From UMGS973 sp045599945 (GTDB lineage Bacteria; Bacillota; Clostridia; Peptostreptococcales; Anaerovoracaceae): a DNA stretch of 35,920 nucleotides. Location: positions 1-35,920 of the forward strand of contig JAZRWY010000014.1 of NCBI GenBank assembly GCA_045599945.1, given 5' to 3'. Made by a program: the position numbers and the translations under genes. Each line of letters starts with the position of its first letter. The stretch's first letter is position 1. This document shows, piece by piece, positions 27,423 through 35,906 of the stretch. Under the pieces are notes generated by a model, which did not search any database, had not been told where the DNA came from, and saw only the letters and a program-made list of their open reading frames with translations.

Positions 27423-29441
27423 GTGACAGCCATGCATTGGTCAGACGAAATCGCAGAACGAATCATTAAGAAAAAACCGGACAAGGAAGAATATGTCTGT
27501 GCCGCAGGTATTTCTCCATCCGGCTCCATACATATCGGGAACTTCAGAGATATTGCAACATCCCTGTTTGTCGTAAAGGCACTTCAGAGAAAAGGAAAGA
27601 AGGCAAAACTCCTGTTTTCCTGGGACGAACTGGACAGACTGAGAAAAGTACCGGTGAATGTTGCAGAAGTGACAGAAGGCTTTGAAAAATACATTGGACT
27701 TCCATATGTGGACGTACCAAATCCATTTGGTGAAGATGGAACCTATGCATCTTATTTTGAGAAGGAATTTCTGGAATCCATAGGACCGTTCCATATTGAC
27801 ATGGATTTCAAATACCAGGCAGAGATGTACAGAAGCGGTGCATATAACGAACATGTGCTGACTGCCATGGAAAAAAGAGCAGAAATCTTTGATATCCTGG
27901 ACAGCTTCAGAACGCAGGATGCACAGGAAGGCGAAAGAGAGAGATATTATCCAGCAGCCATCTATTGTCCGGAATGCGGAAAAGATACCACAACCATCAT
28001 CGCTTATGATGATGAGACGAAAATTGCAGAATATGAATGTGCCTGCGGACATAAGGGAACCTTTGATTTCAAAACGGATTTCAACTGTAAGCTTGCCTGG
28101 AAAGTAGACTGGGCCATGAGATGGATGTACGAAGGCGTTGATTTTGAACCGGGCGGAAAAGACCATGCATCACCGGGTGGCTCCTATGAGACAAGTAAAG
28201 TGATTGCAAAGAAGATCTTCGGAATCGATGCTCCGGAATTCCAGGGCTATGAATTCATCGGAATCAAGGGCGTTGCAGGAAAGATGTCCGGCTCCTCCGG
28301 ACTGAACATGACACCGGAAACACTCCTGCAGTTCTATCAGCCGGAAGTGATTCTGTGGCTGTATTCCAAGAGTGAACCGACCAAGGCATTCGATTTCTGT
28401 TTCGATGATGGAATCCTTCGTCAGTACTTTGAATTCGATAAGCAATATAACCAGTGGAAAGACGGCACTGCCAGCGATTTCACAAAGGTAGTCATGGAAA
28501 ACTGCACCAATGAGACAACGGATATCAAGACCGTTCCGGTTTCCCTTCTGGTACAGCTCGGCTCCATCGTGGATTTTGATGTACCAATGATGGAACTGGT
28601 CTTTGAAAAGATCAATCAGCCGTTTAAGTATGAAGATTTTGAACAGAGACTGAATCTGGCAAAGAACTGGCTGGAAAAATGCGCACCGGAGCAGGCAAAC
28701 AGACTGAGAACCACCAGAGACTGGGATCTTTATGAATCTCTGGATGAGGATCAGAAAAAGGAAATCACCTTACTCCACGATTATCTCGCAAATAACGAAT
28801 ATGATCTGGATACATTGAATGCAGAACTTTATGCAATTCCAAAGCAGGTCTATGGCGAAGACAGAGCAGACCTTAAGAAACTCCAGGGCGCATTCTTCAA
28901 GAATGTCTATCAGATGCTGATAGCCAAGGACAGAGGCCCTAGACTGTATCTGTTCCTTTATGCCATCGATAAGAAGGAATATATCGGACTTCTGGACTTC
29001 TCCACGCCAAAGACGGAGGAAGAACTGCATCCGGCAGTAGAAGAAGAAAAGGCGCCGGGAAGAAAGATTGAAAGAGTCTTTGGAGATCCGGATCCGGTGG
29101 AGCCTATCAAGGATGAAATCTCCATTGAGGATTTCGGCAGAATGGATTTCAGAGTATGCAGGATCCTCAAGTGCCAGGAAATCAGAAAATCTCACAGCAA
29201 CTACAAGCTGACAGTATTTGACGGTATCCGTGAGAGAGTGATCGTTTCCAGCATCAAGAACGATTATCTTCCGGAAGAACTGATCGGAAAGAAGATTATC
29301 GTGGTTGCAAATCTTGTGCCGGCAAGACTGACAGGTGTTCAGTCCAACGGCATGCTGCTGGCAGCAACCAATGCAGGATGCGGCGGCTGCAGGCTGATCT
29401 TCGTGGATGACATGGTACCGGAAGGAACGCCAATAAAATAG
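27423..29441 (+). CDS. lysK: Class I lysyl-tRNA synthetase fused to a tRNA-binding OB domain
   Basis: 672 aa; class I LysRS alone is about 520-560. HIGH-type motif SPSGSIHIGNFRD (31-43), a zinc site CPECGK with CACGHKG (about 183-220), the KMSKS equivalent KMSGSSG (near 290). Residues 566-672 are an added Trbp111/MetG-C-terminal/EMAP-II OB domain: FGRMDFRVCRILKCQEI, YKLTVFDGIRERVIVSSI, GKKIIVVANLVPARLTGVQSNGMLLAA. Class I LysRS is typical of archaea and found in a minority of bacteria. The OB domain binds tRNA non-specifically and would raise affinity. Start GTG 27423 or ATG 27432 (MHW); AAGGA lies at 27415-27419. Last gene of the run from greA. Confidence 0.95.
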   Translation: MTAMHWSDEIAERIIKKKPDKEEYVCAAGISPSGSIHIGNFRDIATSLFVVKALQRKGKKAKLLFSWDELDRLRKVPVNVAEVTEGFEKYIGLPYVDVPNPFGEDGTYASYFEKEFLESIGPFHIDMDFKYQAEMYRSGAYNEHVLTAMEKRAEIFDILDSFRTQDAQEGERERYYPAAIYCPECGKDTTTIIAYDDETKIAEYECACGHKGTFDFKTDFNCKLAWKVDWAMRWMYEGVDFEPGGKDHASPGGSYETSKVIAKKIFGIDAPEFQGYEFIGIKGVAGKMSGSSGLNMTPETLLQFYQPEVILWLYSKSEPTKAFDFCFDDGILRQYFEFDKQYNQWKDGTASDFTKVVMENCTNETTDIKTVPVSLLVQLGSIVDFDVPMMELVFEKINQPFKYEDFEQRLNLAKNWLEKCAPEQANRLRTTRDWDLYESLDEDQKKEITLLHDYLANNEYDLDTLNAELYAIPKQVYGEDRADLKKLQGAFFKNVYQMLIAKDRGPRLYLFLYAIDKKEYIGLLDFSTPKTEEELHPAVEEEKAPGRKIERVFGDPDPVEPIKDEISIEDFGRMDFRVCRILKCQEIRKSHSNYKLTVFDGIRERVIVSSIKNDYLPEELIGKKIIVVANLVPARLTGVQSNGMLLAATNAGCGGCRLIFVDDMVPEGTPIK

Positions 29442-29449
29442 GGAAAATG

Positions 29450-29482
29450 GGCGGCGGAGCACCTTTGCCGCCTTTCATTTTT
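29450..29482 (+). terminator. Intrinsic terminator after lysK
   Basis: Stem GGCGGC/GCCGCC with an 11-base loop, followed by TTTCATTTTTT. Confidence 0.8.
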
Positions 29483-29486
29483 TCGC

Positions 29487-29512
29487 ATGACAAAGTCATA
29501 ATATGATATAAT
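29487..29512 (+). promoter_or_regulatory. TATAAT box with a dyad upstream
   Basis: TATAAT at 29507-29512; ATGAC-AAA-GTCAT (29487-29499) ends seven bases before it, in the spacer region. No clear -35 at the right distance. It would drive the four-gene operon starting at 29542. Confidence 0.5.
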
Positions 29513-29541
29513 GGAATGTAAACAAAAAAGGGGGCATGAAA

Positions 29542-30075
29542 ATGCTGAAATATGCATATATTTTAAACATTGAGGGACTTCATCCGGATACATATACAGC
29601 AGAGGTCTGGAAGACCGATACGCTGACAAGATATTATGGTACAGACAACATGGAAGAGACCATGGAAGTCATCAGAAAGATTAAGGAAGAAGGCTTTACG
29701 CTTGTGAACCTCTGCAGCGCATATGATGATGCAATGACAAAGGAAGCTGCAGCGGTCATTCCGGGAACAAAGAATGTGCATTATCTTCCTTCGGAAGAAG
29801 AAAAACTGGAGAAGGTGACGGACTGGTCAAAATATGGCATCATTTCCATAGATGCACAGCTTGAAGAAATTGAGACGACAGTTCTGGAAAATCCGGAATT
29901 TACAACCTATGCAAAGATTGCAAAGGATCTGGATGCTGCATGCAAAGCTGCAGCAGAACTGGTGGAAGCAGGCGTTACCTTCATTGAGATGTGCAGCTGG
30001 TTTGATGAAGAAAAGACGAAGGAAGTCATCGGGGCAATCTCCTGTGATGTGCCGGTAGGAAGCTGTGGACTGTAA
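29542..30075 (+). CDS. DUF6506-like protein with internal duplication
   Basis: ATG 29542 sits seven bases after GGGGG; ATG 29536 is too close to it. 177 aa. The two halves resemble each other: 27-60 (GTDNMEETMEVIRKIKEEGFTLVNLCSAYDD, then TKEAAAVI) and 116-165 (AKDLDAACKAAAELVEAGVTFIEMCSWFDE, then TKEVIGAI), both ending in a Cys-Ser-x2-Asp motif and a TKE helix. The MLKYAYIL start is that of the DUF6506 family, single-domain proteins of about 105 aa with no known function. No signal peptide. It overlaps mntP by one base (TAATG). Confidence 0.55.
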   Translation: MLKYAYILNIEGLHPDTYTAEVWKTDTLTRYYGTDNMEETMEVIRKIKEEGFTLVNLCSAYDDAMTKEAAAVIPGTKNVHYLPSEEEKLEKVTDWSKYGIISIDAQLEEIETTVLENPEFTTYAKIAKDLDAACKAAAELVEAGVTFIEMCSWFDEEKTKEVIGAISCDVPVGSCGL

Positions 30076-30638
30076 TGAGCATACTTGAGATATTACTGAT
30101 CGGCATTGGACTTTCCATGGATGCATTTGCAGTATCCATCTCTAATTCCATGGTGTATCCGAATCTGAAATTCAGGCAGTACGCCGGAATGCCGGTTTTC
30201 TTCGGATTCTTTCAGGGGCTGATGCCGCTGATCGGCTTTTATGCAGGAAGTTTCTTTGCAGAGATCATTGAGAAATATTCCGGAATTGTCATCCTCCTGA
30301 TTCTCGGCATCATCGGCGGAAAGATGATTTTTGACGGAATCCGGGAGATGAAAGCGCCGGAAGAGGAAAAGGAAGAGGCTAAGGGTACGCTGACTGTCCG
30401 GATGCTGTTTTTCCAGGCCATTGCAACAAGCATTGATGCTTTTGCAGTCGGTGTGGGTTTTGTGGCAGCGCAGATCAATATCTGGTCAACGGTATCCATC
30501 ATAGCAGGGACAACATTCATATTAACAGTAATTGCCATTCTGTGCGGAAGAGCAGCAGGAGAAAAGCTGGGGGACAAGGCACAGATTGTAGGCGGAATCA
30601 TATTGGTCATCATTGGAATAAAGGCGATGGTAGCATAA
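30075..30638 (+). CDS. mntP: Manganese efflux pump MntP
   Basis: 187 aa with six membrane helices and an internal two-fold repeat: GIGLSMDAFAVSISNSM (about 11-27) and ATSIDAFAVGVGFVA (about 115-129). The Asp in each half is needed for Mn export in E. coli MntP. The charged loop EEEKEEAKGT (about 95-105) links the halves. ATG overlaps the previous TAA by one base and the stop overlaps the next ATG in the same way. No Mn riboswitch (yybP-ykoY) is visible in the leader at 29513-29541. Confidence 0.95.
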   Translation: MSILEILLIGIGLSMDAFAVSISNSMVYPNLKFRQYAGMPVFFGFFQGLMPLIGFYAGSFFAEIIEKYSGIVILLILGIIGGKMIFDGIREMKAPEEEKEEAKGTLTVRMLFFQAIATSIDAFAVGVGFVAAQINIWSTVSIIAGTTFILTVIAILCGRAAGEKLGDKAQIVGGIILVIIGIKAMVA

Positions 30639-31237
30639 TGGAAACAATAATAGCAGCAACAAAGAATAAGAATAAGATCAGAGAGATGCAGGCGATTCTT
30701 TCAGAATTCGACATGCAGCTGATTGGAAGAGATGAAGCAGGTGTTCCGGACGTTGAAATCGTTGAGGACGGCGAGACATTTGAAGAGAATTCCTTCAAGA
30801 AGGCATATGAGGTCATGAAGCTGTCTGGAAAGACAACTATTTCGGATGACTCGGGACTGTGCATTGATGCACTGGATGGAGCTCCTGGCGTATTATCTGC
30901 AAGGTTTACACCTTCAGGGGATGACCAGGAGAATAACGATAAGGTGCTGGAACTGATGGAGGGGATTCCCATGGAGAAACGGACGGCCAGATATGTGGCA
31001 GTCATCACTATGTGCTTTCCGGATGGGAGAGTCATTTCCGCCAGAGGAGAATGTGAAGGCCATATCCTCTTTGAAGAAATCGGGCATGGCGGATTCGGCT
31101 ATGATCCCATGTTTCAGCCGCTGGGATATGATACATCCTTTGGCATCATACCGGCAGAAGAGAAGAATAGAATCAGCCATAGAGCGAAGGCTCTCATGGC
31201 ATTAAGGGAGAAATTACTTGAGCAGATTAAGGCTTAG
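30638..31237 (+). CDS. rdgB: XTP/dITP diphosphatase (RdgB/HAM1)
   Basis: 199 aa from ATG 30638 (METIIAATKNKNKIREM), overlapping mntP's TAA by one base; the longer frame upstream is inside mntP. Family motifs: TKNKNKIREM (N-terminal nucleotide site), EDGETFEENSFKKA, ISDDSGLCIDALDGAPGVLSARF, GHGGFGYDPMF, and NRISHRAKAL near the end. It hydrolyses non-canonical purine triphosphates (ITP, XTP, dITP) to monophosphates, cleaning the nucleotide pool. Its end overlaps the yihY start by 20 bases. Confidence 0.97.
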   Translation: METIIAATKNKNKIREMQAILSEFDMQLIGRDEAGVPDVEIVEDGETFEENSFKKAYEVMKLSGKTTISDDSGLCIDALDGAPGVLSARFTPSGDDQENNDKVLELMEGIPMEKRTARYVAVITMCFPDGRVISARGECEGHILFEEIGHGGFGYDPMFQPLGYDTSFGIIPAEEKNRISHRAKALMALREKLLEQIKA

Positions 31238-32075
31238 CAGATTTTTTACAATGGTTGTTCTGGCAATCCAGAAGTTCCAGGACCCATATTACCAGGGGTT
31301 TGCAGCGCAGATGGCATTTTTCTACATGCTGTCCATAGTACCGCTCATTACGGTATTGTCGCAGATTCTCAATGTATTTGACATCTCCATGCGGTTCATG
31401 GAGGACCTTCTGACAAAATACGGGAACGGCATCATCGGAAGCACCATTTCCGAATGGTTTGAAGGTTCAAATGCGGTAACGACAAATATCATACTGATCA
31501 TACTGGCACTCTGGGCTGGCTCCAGAGCGCAGTTTGCACTGGCAAGAATCACAAACTATACCATGACATCCGGAAAGTCCACAGGAAAGGGATATTTTCA
31601 GGAAAGATTCCGTTCGGTCATGACCATTGCAATCACCATCATTGCTCTGGTGTTTTCCCTGATTGTTCTGGTATTTGGTGAAAAAATCATGTATGTTGTT
31701 TTATCAGGCATAGAGCTCTATCTTGGCATTGACTATCAGGTGGACAGCATCTGGATGATTCTGAGGTGGCTGATTGCATTCCTTCTGTATCTGGGTGTAA
31801 TCATCCTCAACTACTATATTCTGCCGACGAAAAGACCGAGGATCCGTTCCATCGTTCCGGGAGGGCTCTTTGCTTCGGGCGGCATGCTGGTGGTAACGCT
31901 GATCTATTCCAAATATACAGAGTTTGCCCTTTCTGCAGGAAACTACAACATCATGTATGGATCCCTTGCATCCATCGTTGCCCTGATGTTCTGGTTCTAT
32001 TTCATCTCCTGGGTGCTTGGCCTTGGTGCAGTATTTAACAGCGTATGGCAGGAAACCGGTCAGACGGAAGAATAA
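31218..32075 (+). CDS. yihY: YihY/BrkB family inner membrane protein
   Basis: 285 aa. Start TTG 31218 inside rdgB, with AAGGGAG seven bases upstream, preferred over ATG 31251 which has no site. Family features: KFQDPYYQGFAAQMAFFYMLSIVPL (about 18-42), the AGSRAQFALARITNYTM stretch (about 97-113), YILPTKRPRIRSIVPGGLFA, and the C-terminal ALMFWFYFISWVLGLGAVFNSVW. Six membrane helices. The old name RNase BN is wrong for this family and its function is unknown. Last gene of the operon. Confidence 0.92.
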   Translation: MSRLRLSRFFTMVVLAIQKFQDPYYQGFAAQMAFFYMLSIVPLITVLSQILNVFDISMRFMEDLLTKYGNGIIGSTISEWFEGSNAVTTNIILIILALWAGSRAQFALARITNYTMTSGKSTGKGYFQERFRSVMTIAITIIALVFSLIVLVFGEKIMYVVLSGIELYLGIDYQVDSIWMILRWLIAFLLYLGVIILNYYILPTKRPRIRSIVPGGLFASGGMLVVTLIYSKYTEFALSAGNYNIMYGSLASIVALMFWFYFISWVLGLGAVFNSVWQETGQTEE

Positions 32076-32125
32076 TGACATGCTATCTCCCCGGTAGACA
32101 GTTGAAATATAAACTACTTTTATAT

Positions 32126-32187
32126 GGCACTTTAACTTAAGACCACCATTAAGGCGAAACCACCGTTTAAGTTAAAGTGCCGTTTTA
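32126..32187. terminator. Large hairpin between converging operons
   Basis: Perfect 15-bp arms GGCACTTTAACTTAA (32126-32140) and its complement (32167-32181) around a 26-base loop that contains ACCACC twice, followed by GTTTTATC. It can stop transcripts from both directions; the GntR gene ends at 32185. Confidence 0.8.
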
Positions 32188-32856
32188 TCTGCTCTGTATT
32201 CTTCTTTCAAAGGATGCTTCCATATGTGCTCTCATGGCATTCATGGCAGCAGTTTCATCCCTGCTGCGGATGGCTTCGAAAATCGCCCGATGCTCTTCCA
32301 GAAGGGTATCCAGATACTCCTGGGAATTATCATAGGATGAATGACTTCCGTATTTGACATACAGGCGGTAGGAATTTAATGTCTGCTCCAGCATTCTGCT
32401 GTGTGCAGCCGCATAGATGCTTTTATGGAAGTTCAGGTTGATGGATGCCATTCGGTCCATGTCTCCTTTATTTGTATAAAACTCCATGAAATCGAAGGTT
32501 TCTTCCAGTTTTTCAAGTTCGTCCTTCTGAATCCGTGCAGCAGCCCATCTGGCAGCAACCACTTCATATTCTGTCCGGAGCATCATCAGATCGTCCATCT
32601 CCTGTGGGCTGATTCCGATCACAAAGGCGCCTCTGTTCGGGATGTTTTCAACCAGCCCTTCCCGTTCGAGCTGTCGGAGTGCTTCCCTGACCGGTGTGCG
32701 GCTCACCTTGTAACGGTCGCAGATTTTCTGCTCGGTCAGTTTTTCTCCGGATTTCATTTCCCCGGAGAGAATGTCTCTTTGTATTTTTTCAAACAGCACA
32801 TTGGAAAGCGGGGCATTTCCAGTACCGCCCGATTCTTTCTTTGAATATACGTACAT
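32185..32856 (-). CDS. GntR family regulator, FadR/FCD subfamily
   Basis: 223 aa. Winged helix at about 20-85 (VLFEKIQRDILSGEMKSGEKLTEQKICDRYKVSRTPVREALRQLEREGLV), followed by a helical FCD ligand domain (about 92-215). Candidate metal/ligand residues of the FCD pocket are D132-type, H144, H190-type positions (NFHKSIYAAAHS, EEHRAIFEAI). FCD regulators bind carboxylates such as citrate or lactate. It is the third gene of the aconitase-isocitrate dehydrogenase operon (two-base gap, AAAGGA site), so a tri- or dicarboxylate sensed for autoregulation is likely but not proved. Confidence 0.9.
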   Translation of the reverse strand: MYVYSKKESGGTGNAPLSNVLFEKIQRDILSGEMKSGEKLTEQKICDRYKVSRTPVREALRQLEREGLVENIPNRGAFVIGISPQEMDDLMMLRTEYEVVAARWAAARIQKDELEKLEETFDFMEFYTNKGDMDRMASINLNFHKSIYAAAHSRMLEQTLNSYRLYVKYGSHSSYDNSQEYLDTLLEEHRAIFEAIRSRDETAAMNAMRAHMEASFERRIQSR

Positions 32857-32858
32857 GA

Positions 32859-33983
32859 TTAAATCCTTTCCATGACAAACCGCTCGAATGTCTTTGCGGT
32901 ATCACCTTTTCCGTCACCGGACATGTTGGTATTCTCTGCAGCATGGCAAATGGCGCTGCTGAGAAGATCTGCTCTGGAACCATATCCGATGTGCCGGAGC
33001 ATCATTTCTACTGCCCGCAGGATACTTGTGGGATCGGCATATGCAGCAATTCCATCTGCAACCATTCTTGGCGCAGAACCATGGATGGCTTCGAACATGG
33101 CATGGCGGGCACCGATGTTTGCGCTTCCGGCAGTACCCACACCGCCCTGGATCTGTGCAGCCTCATCTGTGATGATGTCGCCGTAGAGGTTTGGCAGAAT
33201 GAATACATTGAAACTGCTTCTAATCTGTTCATTGACCAGATTGGCGGCGGTAATGTCCACGAACCAGTCATCTACCTTTATGTCCGGGTAATCCCGGGCA
33301 ACTTCCATGCAGCCGTCCAGAAATCTTCCGTCGGTCTTCTTCATGATGTTGGCCTTGGTGATGATGGATACATTCAGATTGCCATTGTTCTTTGCATATT
33401 CAAAAGCAGCCTTGGCAAGCCTTTTTGTACCCATGTCGGTCGTCACCTTGAAGTCCATGGAAACCTCATCTGAGAGATCTATGCCGCGGCTTCCAAGGGC
33501 ATATTCACCTTCCGTATTTTCTCTGTAGAAAATCCAGCGGATGTTCTTTTCGGAGATGGATACCGGCCGCACGTTGGCGAAGAGGTCCAGTTCCCTTCTG
33601 AGAGTGACATTGGCGCTTTCGATGTTTGGAAGGCCGCTGTTCTTTGAAGGGGTAGTAGTAGGTCCCTTGAGCAGGACATCACATGTTCTGATCTCTTCCA
33701 GAACGTCATCCGGTACTGCCTGCATCTTTTCTATTCTGTTTTCAAGTGTAAGCCCCTGGATGTCCTTCAGGACAATTTTTCCATCCCTGATTTCGTCTGC
33801 AACCAGTTTTTTCAGCACATTTCGTGCGACGCTGAGAATGATGGGGCCTATGCCGTCACCATCGATCAGCCCGATGGTGATCTGATCTCTGCTCCTTTCA
33901 AGAGCGGCCATGTCGGCTTTTATCTTTTCATTTCTTTCGAGCTGTTCCTTTACAATCTTTTCAAAATCTTCTATGTATGACAT
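32859..33983 (-). CDS. NAD(P)-dependent isocitrate dehydrogenase (isocitrate/isopropylmalate dehydrogenase family)
   Basis: 374 aa. Substrate loop ESANVTLRRELDLFANVRPV (about 123-142) is close to that of the NAD-dependent isocitrate dehydrogenases; later come YRENTEGEY (about 153-161), the K-x-N of SIITKANIMKKTDG, NLYGDIITDEAAQ (metal Asp) and EAIHGSAPRMVADG-type cofactor loop. A 35-residue N-terminal extension is present. It oxidises isocitrate to 2-oxoglutarate. The exact start follows the aconitase TAG with no gap. The family also includes isopropylmalate and homoisocitrate dehydrogenases; the aconitase neighbour and the DLFANVRP loop favour isocitrate. Cofactor choice is not certain. Confidence 0.87.
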   Translation of the reverse strand: MSYIEDFEKIVKEQLERNEKIKADMAALERSRDQITIGLIDGDGIGPIILSVARNVLKKLVADEIRDGKIVLKDIQGLTLENRIEKMQAVPDDVLEEIRTCDVLLKGPTTTPSKNSGLPNIESANVTLRRELDLFANVRPVSISEKNIRWIFYRENTEGEYALGSRGIDLSDEVSMDFKVTTDMGTKRLAKAAFEYAKNNGNLNVSIITKANIMKKTDGRFLDGCMEVARDYPDIKVDDWFVDITAANLVNEQIRSSFNVFILPNLYGDIITDEAAQIQGGVGTAGSANIGARHAMFEAIHGSAPRMVADGIAAYADPTSILRAVEMMLRHIGYGSRADLLSSAICHAAENTNMSGDGKGDTAKTFERFVMERI

Positions 33984-35906
33984 CTAGTTCTCCTTCATGG
34001 AATTGATCTTTCCACCTGCTTTTATGAGCATTTTTTCTGCAGGTGTGAAATTTCCTCTGGTTTCATATGTTTTTCCGTTTGTCAGATTCTTTACACGGAT
34101 GATGTCTTCCTCCAGCTGCTGCTTTGCATCTTCAATCACCAGAGCATCGCCGATGCGGAAGTCGTCATAGTCTGAAGGCTGAACAAATGCAAGAGGCAGA
34201 ATGCCTGAGTTGATCAGATTGGATCTGTGAATTCTTGCAAATGATTTTGCCACGATGAACTTCACACCGAGGTAGAGAGGAGCAAGAGCCGCATGCTCTC
34301 TGGATGAGCCCTGCCCGTAGTTTTCGCCTCCGATGATGGCGCAGTTTCCGGCATCATGACATCTACCGGAAAACTCCGGATCGATCTTTTCGAAGCAGAA
34401 GTTCGAAAGATATGGCACATTGGATCTGTACGGCAGAAGCCTGGAGTCGCTTGGCATGATATCGTCTGTCGTGATGTTGTCTCCCGGATGCAGCGTTACC
34501 GATGCTGCAATCTTATCCGGAAGGGTGCTGTTTCTCGGGAACGGCTTGATGTTCGGTCCCATTTCCACTTTCGTGCTGCTCTTGTCCGCATCCTTAGGAT
34601 ATACGGTGAAGTTTTCATTCTTCGGGAAGTCTGCCTCTGCAATGTCTGAAAGAATGACATCTGTTGTTCTTCCGTCTGTCAGCACGCCCTTGACTGCAGA
34701 GATTGCTGCAGTCTCAGGGGATACCAGATAGATGTCGGCATCCAGAGTTCCGGATCTTCCCTTGAAGTTTCTGTTGAAGGTTCTAAGGGATACGGCACCG
34801 GATTTTGGTGACTGTCCCATTCCGATGCATGGTCCGCATGCATTTTCTATGATTCTTGCGCCTGCCCGGATCATCTTTGCCAGAGCACCGTTTTCTGCCA
34901 GTTTAATCAGAATCCTGCTAGAGCCTGGAGAAATGACAAGGGAGACATGTTCAGCCACCCGTTTTCCATCCAGAATTTCAGCGACCTTCATCAGGTCGGC
35001 ATAGGAGGAATTGGTGCAGCTTCCGATGGCTACCTGATCGATTCTGATGGTTCCGATGTTTTCTACTGTATCCACATTATCCGGACTATGCGGCTTTGCT
35101 GCCAGCGGTACCAGTTCATCCAGATTTACTTCCAGCGTTCCTGCATATTCTGCGTCTTCATCTGCACAGAGCGGCAGGTAGTCTTCTTCTCTTCCCTGCG
35201 CTGCAAGATATTTTCTTGTATTTTCATCGCTTGGGAAGATGGATGTTGTAGCACCCAGCTCAGCCCCCATGTTTGTAATGGTTGCACGGTCTGTCAGAGA
35301 AAGGGATTTGACGCCTTCTCCGGTATATTCCATGATTCTTCCGACGCCGCCTTTTACAGTGAGCTTCTGCAGTACATAAAGGATGACATCCTTTGCAGAT
35401 ACCCAGGGCTTTAGTGAGCCGGTCAGATGAATGTTGAATACTTCCGGACATTTTAATGTGTATGTTCCCTTTGCCATTGCAACAGCAACATCCAGGCCGC
35501 CTGCACCGATGGCAATCATTCCCATGCCGCCGCCGGTAGGCGTATGGCTGTCGGAACCAAGCAGGGTCTTTCCCGGCCTGTCATGGTTTTCCAGATGAAG
35601 CTGGTGACAGATGCCGTTTCCCGGCTTGGAGAATATGACGCCGTGCCTTTTTGCAACAGACTGGATGAATGCATGATCATCGGCATTTTCAAATCCTGTC
35701 TGCAGGGTGTTGTGATCAATATATGCGACAGAAAGTTCTGTCTGAATCCGGTCAATGTCCATGGCTTCCAGCTGCAGGTAAACCATGGTACCGGTTGAGT
35801 CCTGTGTCAATGTCTGGTCAATTCTGATTGTAATCTCTTCTCCGGGAACCAGTCTGCCGCTCACCAGATGGTCCTCGAGAATCTTATATGCTAATGTCTT
35901 ACCCAT
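33984..35906 (-). CDS. Aconitate hydratase
   Basis: 640 aa from ATG 35906, five bases after GGAGG; the in-frame GTG at 35912 is part of that site. [4Fe-4S] ligands C297 (GSCTNSS), C357 and C360 (ACGPCIG). Other signatures: GSDSHTPTGGGMGM, ISPGSSR, and a swivelling C-terminal domain with NYGQGSSREHAA and SFARIHRSN. The size is that of the short bacterial aconitases close to the mitochondrial type. It interconverts citrate and isocitrate; with the next gene it forms the oxidative branch to 2-oxoglutarate. The operon's promoter is outside the window. The alternative, a homoaconitase, is less likely beside an isocitrate dehydrogenase. Confidence 0.93.
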   Translation of the reverse strand: MGKTLAYKILEDHLVSGRLVPGEEITIRIDQTLTQDSTGTMVYLQLEAMDIDRIQTELSVAYIDHNTLQTGFENADDHAFIQSVAKRHGVIFSKPGNGICHQLHLENHDRPGKTLLGSDSHTPTGGGMGMIAIGAGGLDVAVAMAKGTYTLKCPEVFNIHLTGSLKPWVSAKDVILYVLQKLTVKGGVGRIMEYTGEGVKSLSLTDRATITNMGAELGATTSIFPSDENTRKYLAAQGREEDYLPLCADEDAEYAGTLEVNLDELVPLAAKPHSPDNVDTVENIGTIRIDQVAIGSCTNSSYADLMKVAEILDGKRVAEHVSLVISPGSSRILIKLAENGALAKMIRAGARIIENACGPCIGMGQSPKSGAVSLRTFNRNFKGRSGTLDADIYLVSPETAAISAVKGVLTDGRTTDVILSDIAEADFPKNENFTVYPKDADKSSTKVEMGPNIKPFPRNSTLPDKIAASVTLHPGDNITTDDIMPSDSRLLPYRSNVPYLSNFCFEKIDPEFSGRCHDAGNCAIIGGENYGQGSSREHAALAPLYLGVKFIVAKSFARIHRSNLINSGILPLAFVQPSDYDDFRIGDALVIEDAKQQLEEDIIRVKNLTNGKTYETRGNFTPAEKMLIKAGGKINSMKEN

